From Saccharopolyspora indica (lineage in GTDB: Bacteria; Actinomycetota; Actinomycetes; Mycobacteriales; Pseudonocardiaceae), in NCBI RefSeq assembly GCF_027853965.1, contig NZ_JAQGLB010000018.1:119922-183921 (forward strand): a stretch of DNA of 64,000 nt. Direction: 5' to 3'. The first letter of the stretch is position 1. Every line of letters begins with the position of its first letter. Below are positions 54,384 through 62,089 of the stretch, piece by piece. The notes below the pieces were generated by a model, which saw nothing but the letters and a program-made list of their open reading frames with translations, had not been told where the DNA came from and did not search any database. The position numbers and the translations under genes were made by a program.

Positions 54384-54395
54384 TTTACATGTTAT
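54384..54395. promoter_or_regulatory. GntR operator, site 3
   Basis: TTTACATGTTAT matches ATTACATGTAAT at 10 of 12 positions. It lies 106 bp upstream of the deaminase ATG, and a possible -35 (TTGACA at 54360-54365) lies just before it. Confidence 0.6.
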
Positions 54396-54500
54396 CCGCA
54401 TCGCACTCGCCGGTGACCTCCCCGTCGTGGGCCTCCGTTCGGCGATCCGAATCCCTCCGCACCGATCGGGCCGCCACGGGCCCAGGGAAGTGAGGCGTGC

Positions 54501-55895
54501 ATGCCCGCCGTGCACGAGAAGCTCTGCGACCTGCTGCTCACCGACGCGACGGTGCTGACCGTCGACGACCACCGCACCATCCACCGACCGGGAACGGTCG
54601 CCATCACCGGCAACCGGATCGCCGCTGTCGGCCCGCAGTCCGAAATGGCCGACTGGCAAGGGAGAACAGTTCTCGACTGCACCGGGAAAGCCGTGCTTCC
54701 CGGGCTAGTCGACGGGCACAACCACCTCTACCAAGCGCTGGCACGGGGCTTGGGCGAAGGACTGTCCATCGTCCCGTGGCTGTGCGACTTCATGTGGCCG
54801 TACTCCATCGCGGTGCAAGGCGCGGATGCGGTCGCGGCAGCGCGCTTGGCCGCGGCCGAAGCGCTGCGGCACGGCACGACGACCGTGGTGGACAACCACT
54901 ACGCACCGACCGATCTGGAAACCACCCTCGCGGTGGCCGACGTCGTCGAACGAACCGGGCTGCGCGGTGCGATCGCCCGCGGAATCGTCGGCCCCCGCAC
55001 CGAAATCGCCGCGAAGCGCGGCCAGCCCGAAGCGCTGTTCCGGCACTCCGCCGCCGACGAGCTCGCCATCACCCGCGAAGCCGTGCAGCACCGGCCACCC
55101 GGATCGCGGGTCGAGGTCTGGCCCGCACCCCTGAACCTCACCTACGTGGACCAGGACCTCGTCCGCCGCAGCATCGAACTTGCGCGGGAGCTCGGCACCA
55201 GCTGGCACGCGCACTGCTGCGAAGGACGCAGCGATCCCCAGAGCTACCTCGACACCTACCAGTCACGACCGGTGCAGTGGCTCGCCGAAGCCGGGTTGCT
55301 CGACCAGCGGGCCACCCTCGCGCACGCGATCTGGCTCGACGAGACCGAAGTGGAGCAGGTCGCCGAAGCCGGGGCACGCGTCGTGCACAACCCGACGTCC
55401 AACGCCTACCTGGCGTCGGGCACGCTCGCGCTGGCCGGGCTGCGCGAACGCGGTGTCGCGGTCGGCCTGGGCACCGACGGGCCGAGCTGCGGGCACCGGC
55501 AGGACCTGTTCGAGTGCATGAAGCAGTCCGTCCTCGCCCAGCGGTCGACCACCCTCGACCCGACGGCGATGCGCGCGCAAGACGCGCTCGACCTGGCCAC
55601 CCGCGACGGCGCCCGCTGCGCCGGGATCGACGCCGGTGTCCTGGAGACCGGCCGGCTCGCCGACCTGATCGTCGTCGACCTCGACCGGCCGCACCTGCAA
55701 CCGCTGCACGACGTCGTGAGCACGCTGGTCTACGCCGCGCGCGGCTCCGACGTCGTCGTCACCGTCGTCGACGGCGAGATCGTCCAGCGCGACGGCCGCT
55801 GCCTGCACGTCGACGAAGCATCCGCCGTCGCCGAAGCCCAACACCGAGCCGAACTCCTGCTGCACCGCGCCGGCATGACCCACCTGCTGCGCTGA
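54501..55895 (+). CDS. AtzA/TrzN/guanine-deaminase-type amidohydrolase
   Basis: A 464-residue metal-dependent aminohydrolase of the AtzA, SAH-deaminase and 8-oxoguanine-deaminase group. It has LLLTDATVLTVDDHRTIH, GLVDGHNHLYQALARGL (HxH ligands), the EALRHGTTTVVDNHY segment, HAHCCEGRSD with the third histidine and proton-shuttle glutamate, and GTDGPSCGHRQDLFE with the metal aspartate. It should deaminate an aromatic N-heterocycle. It is the first gene of a six-gene operon, with GTGAGG 5 nt before ATG 54501. Guanine, pterin and 8-oxoguanine are possible substrates. Confidence 0.87.
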   Translation: MPAVHEKLCDLLLTDATVLTVDDHRTIHRPGTVAITGNRIAAVGPQSEMADWQGRTVLDCTGKAVLPGLVDGHNHLYQALARGLGEGLSIVPWLCDFMWPYSIAVQGADAVAAARLAAAEALRHGTTTVVDNHYAPTDLETTLAVADVVERTGLRGAIARGIVGPRTEIAAKRGQPEALFRHSAADELAITREAVQHRPPGSRVEVWPAPLNLTYVDQDLVRRSIELARELGTSWHAHCCEGRSDPQSYLDTYQSRPVQWLAEAGLLDQRATLAHAIWLDETEVEQVAEAGARVVHNPTSNAYLASGTLALAGLRERGVAVGLGTDGPSCGHRQDLFECMKQSVLAQRSTTLDPTAMRAQDALDLATRDGARCAGIDAGVLETGRLADLIVVDLDRPHLQPLHDVVSTLVYAARGSDVVVTVVDGEIVQRDGRCLHVDEASAVAEAQHRAELLLHRAGMTHLLR

Positions 55896-55911
55896 AGCCC
55901 GAGGAGGAGCC

Positions 55912-57231
55912 ATGCGATTACGCCCCAGACCTCGCAGCACCGCCCCGCCAGACGCCGTCGACACCGTCCCGCCGCTGCGCCAGCTGCTGCCGCTCGGCCT
56001 GCAGCACGTGCTGGTCGCCTACTCCGGCATGGCCACCGTGCCGCTGCTGATCGGCCTCGGCATCGGACTGCCCACCGAGCAGATCGCCCTGCTCGTGTCC
56101 GCGAACGTCCTGGTCAGCGGCATCGCGACCCTGCTGCAGGCGCTCGGTGTGCTCAACATCGGGGCCCGGCTGCCGATCGTGATGGGCTCGACGTTCACCG
56201 GGATCACCCCCGCCATCCTGGTCGGCAAAGACGGCGGGCTGCCCGCGGTGTTCGGCGCGACGATCGTCGCCGGGCTGCTCACCTGGATCGTCGCCCCGTG
56301 GTTCAGCCGGCTGATGCGGTTCTTCCCACCCATCGTCACCGGCACCATCATCGCCATCATCGGTTTCTCGCTGCTGCCGTCGACCTCGAAGCTCATCGCG
56401 GGCACCGACCCCACCGCCGCCGACTTCGCCTCCCCCACCCGCCTGCTGATGGCGCTGGGCACGATCCTGCTGGTGGTGCTGCTGGAGGCCTTCGCCCCGG
56501 TCGCCCTCGCGCGCTTCGCGATCCTGATCGCGCTGGTGCTGGGCACGCTCGTGGCGCTGCCGCTCGGCCTGGCGGACTTCTCCTCGGTGGGCGAGGCGTC
56601 CTGGTTCGGCGCGGTGCACCCGTTCGCGTTCGGGCTTCCCGAGTTCACCGTCGCCGCGATCCTGCCGATGATCATCATCCAGCTGGTGAACATGGTCGAG
56701 TCCACCGGGGACACGCTGGCGATCGGGCAGATCGCCGGGCGCGACGTCGGCCGCGACGACCTGTCCCGCGCGCTGCGCGCCGACGGGGTCGGGACCGCGT
56801 TCGCCGGGGTGTTCAACTCGTTCACCATCGTGACCTTCGGCGAGAACGTCGGCCTGGTGAGCATGACCCGGGTGCTCAGCCGCTACGTGGTCGCCACCGC
56901 CGGGGCGCTGCTGGTCGTGATCGGCCTGCTGCCCAAGCTCGGCGCCGTGGTCGCCTCGCTGCCCGGTCCGGTGCTGGGCGGGGTCGGGGTGGTCATGTTC
57001 GGCACCGTCGGCGCGATCGGCGTGAAGATCATGGCCCAAGCGGACTTGGGAAACCCGCGCAACATCCTGATCGTGGCCATCTCCTTCGGCTTCGGCCTGC
57101 TGCCGGTGGGAGCCCCCGAGTTCTACGCGAACCTGCCCGGCGTCCTGCAGCCGGTGCTGTCCTCCGGGATCGCGGCCGGTGGCATCGCGGCCTTCCTGCT
57201 GAACCTGGTGCTCAACCGGCGAACTCCCTGA
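55912..57231 (+). CDS. NCS2 family nucleobase permease, copy 1
   Basis: A 439-residue permease of the NCS2 (xanthine/uracil) family with ~14 helices. Family motifs are LGLQHVLVAYSGMATVPLLIG, the TM3 GARLPIVMGSTFTGITP, TM8 VNMVESTGDTLAIGQ with the conserved glutamate that binds substrate, and TM10 NSFTIVTFGENVGLVSMT. It imports a purine- or uracil-like compound with protons or sodium. ATG 55912 has AGGAGGAG upstream, 16 nt after the deaminase stop. A second permease follows directly. Confidence 0.9.
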   Translation: MRLRPRPRSTAPPDAVDTVPPLRQLLPLGLQHVLVAYSGMATVPLLIGLGIGLPTEQIALLVSANVLVSGIATLLQALGVLNIGARLPIVMGSTFTGITPAILVGKDGGLPAVFGATIVAGLLTWIVAPWFSRLMRFFPPIVTGTIIAIIGFSLLPSTSKLIAGTDPTAADFASPTRLLMALGTILLVVLLEAFAPVALARFAILIALVLGTLVALPLGLADFSSVGEASWFGAVHPFAFGLPEFTVAAILPMIIIQLVNMVESTGDTLAIGQIAGRDVGRDDLSRALRADGVGTAFAGVFNSFTIVTFGENVGLVSMTRVLSRYVVATAGALLVVIGLLPKLGAVVASLPGPVLGGVGVVMFGTVGAIGVKIMAQADLGNPRNILIVAISFGFGLLPVGAPEFYANLPGVLQPVLSSGIAAGGIAAFLLNLVLNRRTP

Positions 57232-57243
57232 GAGGTGGACGAG

Positions 57244-58563
57244 ATGGTGCGCGAAACCCCGTCCACATCGGACTTGGGAGTGGACGACCGACCGCCGTGG
57301 GGTCACACGATCCTGCTGGGCCTGCAGCACGTGCTGGTGATGTACGCGGGCGCCGTCGTGGTGCCGATGGTGGTCGGTTCCGCCCTCGGGCTCGGCCAGG
57401 ACGAGATCGCCACCCTGGTCTGCATCGACCTCGTGCTGGCGGGCATCGGCACGATCCTGCAGTCGCTGGGGCTGTGGAAGTTCGGCATCCGGATGCCGCT
57501 GGTGGTGGGCGCGGCGTCGAACGGGATCGTGCCGATGATCCTCATCGGCCAGTCGAAGGGCCTGCCCACCGTGTACGGCTCGCTGCTGGTCGGCGGGGTG
57601 CTGTGGATCCTGCTGGCACCGCTGTTCGGCAGCCTGCTGAAGCTGTTCCCGGCCGTGGTGACCGGGACCGTGATCACCCTGATCGGGCTGACGCTGATCC
57701 CGGTGGGGCTCCGGTTGATCGCCGGGAAGGATCCGAGCGCCCCCGACTACGCCGCACCGGGCAACCTGCTGATCGCCGGGTTCACCCTGCTGCTGGTCGT
57801 GGTGTTCTCCCGCTTCCTGCGCGGGCTGCTGGGCCAGCTCGCACTGCTGCTCGCACTCGTCGTCGGCGCCGTCGTCGGCTGGATCGCGGGCATGGGCGAC
57901 CTGTCCGACGTCGGCTCGGGCCCGGTGCTGGACGTGCCCGGACCGTTCCACTACGGGATGGTGCAGTTCGACGTCCCGTCGATCCTGCTGTTCCTCATCG
58001 TCGTGCTGGTGCTCACCGTGGAGGCCTCCGGCCAGGGACTGGCCGTCGGGCAGGTGGTGGGCCGGAAGGTCGGGCCCGCCGAGATCAGCCGCCTGCTGCG
58101 CGTGGACGGGCTGCTGACCGCGCTCAGCGGGATCTTCAGCGGCTTCGCCTACACCACGTTCGGGCAGAACATCGGGCTGATCGCGCTGACCAAGGTCCGC
58201 AGCCGCTACCCGGTGGCGGTCGGCGGCGTGATCCTGGTGCTGCTGGGCGTGGTGCAGCCGATCGGCCGCCTGGTCGCGGCGATCCCGCAGCCGGTGATCG
58301 GCGCGGTCGCGGTGGTCACCTTCGCCGCGCTGACCGTCTCCGGCATCGAGCTGCTGTCCGAGGTGGACTTCAGCAGGGCCGGGAACCTCGTGGTCGTGAT
58401 GGTCGCGCTCGGCGTCGGCCTGGTGCCCACCGGCGCACCGGACTTCTACCACCAGCTGCCCTTCGTCGCGCAGGTCTTCCTGGACAGCGGTGTGGCGACC
58501 GGAACGGTGCTGGCGGTGGCCCTCAACGCCCTGTTCCACCTGCGGAGGCGACCGGATGCGTGA
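57244..58563 (+). CDS. NCS2 family nucleobase permease, copy 2
   Basis: A 439-residue NCS2 permease. HTILLGLQHVLVMYAGAVVVPMVVG is the family start, with IRMPLVVGAASNGIVPMIL, VEASGQGLAVGQ (the TM8 glutamate) and SGFAYTTFGQNIGLIALT (TM10). It is clearly diverged from the first copy, so the two probably have different substrates or affinities and are not a recent duplication. ATG 57244 has AGAGG 8 nt upstream; GTG 57235 is in frame. Its stop overlaps the start of the UbiX-like gene by 8 bp. Confidence 0.9.
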   Translation: MVRETPSTSDLGVDDRPPWGHTILLGLQHVLVMYAGAVVVPMVVGSALGLGQDEIATLVCIDLVLAGIGTILQSLGLWKFGIRMPLVVGAASNGIVPMILIGQSKGLPTVYGSLLVGGVLWILLAPLFGSLLKLFPAVVTGTVITLIGLTLIPVGLRLIAGKDPSAPDYAAPGNLLIAGFTLLLVVVFSRFLRGLLGQLALLLALVVGAVVGWIAGMGDLSDVGSGPVLDVPGPFHYGMVQFDVPSILLFLIVVLVLTVEASGQGLAVGQVVGRKVGPAEISRLLRVDGLLTALSGIFSGFAYTTFGQNIGLIALTKVRSRYPVAVGGVILVLLGVVQPIGRLVAAIPQPVIGAVAVVTFAALTVSGIELLSEVDFSRAGNLVVVMVALGVGLVPTGAPDFYHQLPFVAQVFLDSGVATGTVLAVALNALFHLRRRPDA

Positions 58564-59146
58564 CCGACTCGTGGTGGGCGTGACCGGGGCCAGCGCACCG
58601 CACCTGGCCATCCACCTGCTGACCGCCCTGCAGCAGATCGACGAGGTGGAGACGCACCTCGTGATGTCCCGCGCCGCGCACCGCACCATCGAGCTGGAGA
58701 CCGGTCTGCGGCCCGCGGACGTCGCCGCGCTGGCCGACGTCTGCCACCAGCGCGGTGACATCGCGGGCAGCATCGCCTCCGGTTCGTTCCGGACCGCGGG
58801 CATGGTCGTGGTGCCGTGCTCGATGAAGACGCTGGCCGGGATCGCGCACGGCTACAGCGACGACCTGCTGACCCGTGCCGCCGACGTGTGCCTGAAGGAA
58901 CGGCGGCGGCTGGTGCTGGTCACCCGCGAAACGCCGCTGAGCCTGGTGCACCTGCGCAACATGACGGCGGTGACCGAGGCCGGGGCGGTGGTGCTGCCGC
59001 CGGTACCGGCCTTCTACCACCGGCCCGAGTCGGTCGACGACCTGCTGGCGCACCTCACCGGCAAGGTCCTGGACCAGTTCGGCATCGACCACGACCTCTT
59101 CCCGCGCTGGCAAGGCCCCCGTCGAGAGCTAGGAGCAGTCCGGTGA
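58556..59146 (+). CDS. UbiX-like flavin prenyltransferase
   Basis: A 196-residue flavoprotein of the UbiX/Pad1 family. RLVVGVTGASAPHLAIHLL is the FMN-binding start, SGSFRTAGMVVVPCSMKTLAGIAHGYSDDLLTRAADV is the phosphate/prenyl region, and RRRLVLVTRETPLSLVHLRNM and LPPVPAFYHRPESVDDLL complete the signature. It makes prenylated FMN for the UbiD-like decarboxylase encoded next, with which it shares a 4-bp overlap. ATG 58556 is inside the permease end, with GGAGG upstream. Confidence 0.9.
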   Translation: MRDRLVVGVTGASAPHLAIHLLTALQQIDEVETHLVMSRAAHRTIELETGLRPADVAALADVCHQRGDIAGSIASGSFRTAGMVVVPCSMKTLAGIAHGYSDDLLTRAADVCLKERRRLVLVTRETPLSLVHLRNMTAVTEAGAVVLPPVPAFYHRPESVDDLLAHLTGKVLDQFGIDHDLFPRWQGPRRELGAVR

Positions 59147-60513
59147 ACCCTTCCCCGCGTCAGGACGCGCACGCCTTCTTCGCCGAATACCGGCGGGCGC
59201 ACCCCGACGACGTCCTCGTGGTCGACGAGCCGGTGGCCGCCGTCGAGGGCGTGACGGGGCTGATCTACGAGCTGACCGCACGCGGCCGGGACGAGATGCT
59301 GGTGTGCAACGAGGTCGACGGGCTCGCCGCACCGGTGGTGACCAACGTCTTCGCCTCCCGCCACCGGATCGCCCGGTTCTTCGACGCCGAGCCCGGGCAG
59401 CTGCACGAGGCGTACCAGTCCCGGGCTTCGAGGCTCATCGCGCCGCGCGTCGTCGATTCCTCGCCGCTCGTCGAGGACACCGAGGTGGATCTGGCGACCG
59501 TTCCGATGTTCCAGCACTTCGCGTCTGACCGGGCGCCCTACATGACCAGCGGCATCGTGGTGGCCGAGGATCCCGACAGCGGGGTCGGGAACATGAGCTA
59601 CCACCGCTCGATGGTGCACTCCCCCACCGAGCTGGCGACGAGCCTGCACTCGCGCGGCGACCTGTGGCGGCTGCTGGCGAAGTACGCCGAACGCGGCGAG
59701 CCGATGCCGGTGGCGGTGGTCATCGGCGGGCACCCGCTGTTCATGCTGGCGGCCTCCGCCCGCGTCCCGGCGGATGTGGACGAACGTGCCGTAGCCGGCG
59801 GGCTGTTCGGTGAACCGCTGGACGTGGTGCGCACTCCCCGGCACGGGATCGGTGTGCCGGCGTGGGCCGAGTACGTGCTGGAGGGCAGCATCGACCCGCG
59901 GCGCCACGCCGAGGAGGGGCCGTTCGGCGAGTTCTCGGGGTACTCGTCGCACCGCTCCACCAACAACGTGCTGCAGGTCGAGGCGGTGCTGCGCCGCGAG
60001 GACGCGCTTCTGGTGGATGTCGCGGGCGGGAACACCGCGGACCACCTGAACCTCGCGCGGGTACCGCGGGAGTCGGAGCTGGCGGAGAAGCTCAAAGACC
60101 GCTTCCCCGATGTCACCGCAGTGCACTACCCGACGTCGGGCACCCACTTCCACTGCTACGTGGCGTTGCGCGAATCCCGGCCGGGCCAGGCCCGCCAGGT
60201 GCTGCTCGGCCTGCTCGGCTGGGACCCGTACGTGAAGACGGCAGTCGCCGTGGACGCCGACGTGGACATCACCTCCGACTCCGAAGTGCTGTGGGCGCTG
60301 GCCACGCACTTCCAACCGCACCGCGACCTGTTCGTGGTGGACGGACTTCCGGGATCACCGCTGGACCCCTCGTCGGATCCCGGTGGCACCACGTCCCGGA
60401 TGGGGCTCGACGCGACGCGCGGCCCCGACTTCGCCGGCGACCGGATCGCGGTCTCGGCAAACGCACGCAACGACGCCCGCCGCCTGCTGGGCACCGATGG
60501 AGGACGACGATGA
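59143..60513 (+). CDS. UbiD-family prenylated-FMN decarboxylase
   Basis: A 456-residue UbiD-like decarboxylase. NMSYHRSM (Arg155) and EEGPFGEFSGY (Glu258 and Glu263) are the prFMN-binding and catalytic R-E-E triad positions seen in ferulate decarboxylases. It needs prFMN from the coupled UbiX-like enzyme and decarboxylates (or carboxylates) unsaturated or aromatic acids. Start GTG 59143 has AGGAG (59131-59135) 7 nt upstream and overlaps the ubiX-like stop (GTGA); the end overlaps the CobW gene (ATGA). With permeases, deaminase and a Mo hydroxylase around it, the substrate is presumably a heteroaromatic carboxylate. Confidence 0.88.
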   Translation: MNPSPRQDAHAFFAEYRRAHPDDVLVVDEPVAAVEGVTGLIYELTARGRDEMLVCNEVDGLAAPVVTNVFASRHRIARFFDAEPGQLHEAYQSRASRLIAPRVVDSSPLVEDTEVDLATVPMFQHFASDRAPYMTSGIVVAEDPDSGVGNMSYHRSMVHSPTELATSLHSRGDLWRLLAKYAERGEPMPVAVVIGGHPLFMLAASARVPADVDERAVAGGLFGEPLDVVRTPRHGIGVPAWAEYVLEGSIDPRRHAEEGPFGEFSGYSSHRSTNNVLQVEAVLRREDALLVDVAGGNTADHLNLARVPRESELAEKLKDRFPDVTAVHYPTSGTHFHCYVALRESRPGQARQVLLGLLGWDPYVKTAVAVDADVDITSDSEVLWALATHFQPHRDLFVVDGLPGSPLDPSSDPGGTTSRMGLDATRGPDFAGDRIAVSANARNDARRLLGTDGGRR

Positions 60514-61481
60514 GCAAGATTCCCGTGACCGTGCTGACCGGCTTCCTCGGCGCAGGGAAGACGACGCTGGTCAACCACATCCTCACCGCCGAGCACGGGC
60601 ACCGCATCGCGGTCATCGAGAACGAGTTCGGCGAGATCCCGATCGACGACGCGCTGGTGCTGCGCTCCGACGAGGAGTTCTTCGAGATGTCCAACGGCTG
60701 CTGCATCTGCTGCACGGCCCGGACGGACCTGATCGACATCCTGCGGAAGCTGATCGAGCGCAAGGACCGGATCGACCGGGTGCTGATCGAGACGACCGGT
60801 CTGGCCGATCCGAACCCGGTTGCCCAGACCTTCTACATCGACGAGGAGATCAGCGAGCACTTCGCGCTGGACGCGATCGTGACGCTGGTCGACTCCAAGC
60901 ACATCGGCAGGCACCTGGACGGCGCCGGAGTCGGCCACCAGGCCGTGGACCAGATCGCCTTCGCCGATCGGCTCGTGCTCAACAAGATCGACCTCGTCAC
61001 CGAGTCCGAACTCACCGCGCTCCGCGAACGCCTTCGCGGGATCAACGCCACTGCCGAGATCATCACGTCCAACTACTCCAAGGTCGACCTCGCCGACATC
61101 CTCGGCGTGGGGGCGTTCAACCGGATCGTGCATCCCGCTTGGCTGGATGAGCAAGAGCACTTCCACGACCCTGCGGTGAGTTCCGTCGGGATCGAGCTGG
61201 ACAGTGCGATCGATGGGGACGTCGACGAGGCCGCGTTGCGGGCGTGGCTCGGTCGGCTCACCGATGAGCACGGGGACGATCTGTACCGTCTGAAAGGCGT
61301 TCTCGCTGTTCGGGAGGATGCTCGGCGGTTCGTGCTGCAGGGGATTCATCGGATCTTCGAGCTTCGTCCTGCTGAGCCGTGGGGGCGGGATTCCCGGGGT
61401 AGCAAGGTCGTCTTCATCGGGCGTCATCTTGATCGTGCTTCTCTTGTTGATGGGTTGCGGACCTGTGTTCGTGCTTCTTGA
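60510..61481 (+). CDS. CobW/COG0523-family metal-insertion GTPase
   Basis: A 323-residue G3E GTPase. Walker A is TGFLGAGKTT (residues ~10-19), the metal motif is GCCICC (residues 63-68; CxxC variant), Walker B is in IETTGLADP, the NKxD motif is in LVLNKIDLV, and a C-terminal CobW_C domain follows (YRLKGVLAVREDARRFVLQG). Such proteins deliver zinc or other metal to specific enzymes. It is translationally coupled to the UbiD gene and ends the operon, so the metal-dependent amidohydrolases of this locus may be its clients. Confidence 0.88.
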   Translation: MSKIPVTVLTGFLGAGKTTLVNHILTAEHGHRIAVIENEFGEIPIDDALVLRSDEEFFEMSNGCCICCTARTDLIDILRKLIERKDRIDRVLIETTGLADPNPVAQTFYIDEEISEHFALDAIVTLVDSKHIGRHLDGAGVGHQAVDQIAFADRLVLNKIDLVTESELTALRERLRGINATAEIITSNYSKVDLADILGVGAFNRIVHPAWLDEQEHFHDPAVSSVGIELDSAIDGDVDEAALRAWLGRLTDEHGDDLYRLKGVLAVREDARRFVLQGIHRIFELRPAEPWGRDSRGSKVVFIGRHLDRASLVDGLRTCVRAS

Positions 61482-61563
61482 GGATGGTTCGTTCTTGAGG
61501 GGGCTCACTTTTCCGCTGTTGAGTTTTCAAGGTGCGTGGTACTGATGTTGTTGTGTTGTGGTG

Positions 61564-61705
61564 GGGGTCATCCCCGTGGTTTGGTGGATTGTGGGGGCTG
61601 TGGTCCGGATGTCAAGCCCGGCCTGGCGGCCGCCCCTTCGGGGTTTCAGGCTTGACATCCGGCCCACAGCCCCGTTTTGGCTCTATGTCACGGGGATGAC
61701 CCGGT
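61564..61705. repeat. Long imperfect hairpin at the left end of the element
   Basis: Two inverted arms: the inner 25-bp arms 61594-61618 (GGGGCTGTGGTCCGGATGTC...) and 61649-61673 agree at 24 of 25 positions around a 30-nt loop, and outer arms GGGTCATCCCCGTG (61565-61578) and CACGGGGATGACCC (61690-61703) extend it imperfectly. Confidence 0.75.
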
Positions 61706-61795
61706 ATGGAACGGACCCCGGGCCGTGCTGGCGGAGTGCGGGAGGCGGGTGGTGGGGGCCTTGCGGGGTTGGGTGGTGGGCTGTTCCGACGCCGA
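61644..61795 (+). repeat. Inverted repeat, left copy
   Basis: This 152-bp segment aligns without gaps to the reverse complement of 63849-64000. The outer 76 bp (61644-61719) differ at a single position, the inner 49 bp (61747-61795) are about 86% identical, and 27 bp between them have diverged. Confidence 0.9.
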
Positions 61796-62022
61796 CAGGT
61801 GGTGTGCGGGGTTGCCGTGCCGAGCGGGCTGGCGGTTGAACAGGGGGTTGTGGCAGGGAACGGGGATGGTGGCCGTTCCGGGCTGGGTGGTGGGTTGGTT
61901 CGTCATCGCCAGGATGTTCCTTTCTAGTTGGGGGTTGTTTGGCTTCTGGGTGTCGTGCCGTTGTGTTGGTGGTGGGTTGATGTCGCCTGACGGCGTGTCG
62001 CTTCCATTGGCCCGGTTGGCCG

Positions 62023-62054
62023 GTTGTTCGGTTGGTGGGTTGTTCGGTTGGTGG
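62023..62054. repeat. 16-bp tandem duplication
   Basis: GTTGTTCGGTTGGTGG occurs twice back to back (62023-62038 and 62039-62054) in the GT-rich left flank, directly before the terminator-like hairpin of the HNH gene. Confidence 0.85.
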
Positions 62055-62079
62055 GCAGGGTGGGGTGCCCCGCCCTGTC
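62054..62079. terminator. Hairpin after the HNH gene
   Basis: GGCAGGGTGGGG (62054-62065) pairs with CCCCGCCCTGTC (62068-62079), with G-T pairs and a very short loop, 11 nt beyond the stop of the minus-strand HNH gene. Confidence 0.55.
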
Positions 62080-62089
62080 TCGGGTGGGG

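Larger units (their letters stand above)
54164..54500. other. Regulatory region between divergent catabolic units
   Basis: A 337-bp gap between the minus-strand amidohydrolase and the plus-strand deaminase operon. It contains two palindromes of the ATTACATGTAAT type (54281-54292 and 54384-54395). The reading frame extending from the amidohydrolase through it is not family-like. No gene is supported. Confidence 0.6.
61482..62089. other. Left flank of the HNH element, no gene
   Basis: About 600 bp of unusual GT-rich sequence with low-complexity runs. It contains a long hairpin (61564-61705), the left inverted repeat (61644-61795) and a 16-bp tandem repeat (62023-62054). No frame here has plausible protein composition. 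Confidence 0.6.

Noticed and set aside
55918..58803. 961-residue open frame on the minus strand
   Set aside because: It is antisense to the two permease genes and UbiX-like gene, has Gln/His/Arg/Asp-rich composition typical of a GC-rich shadow frame, and has no family resemblance.
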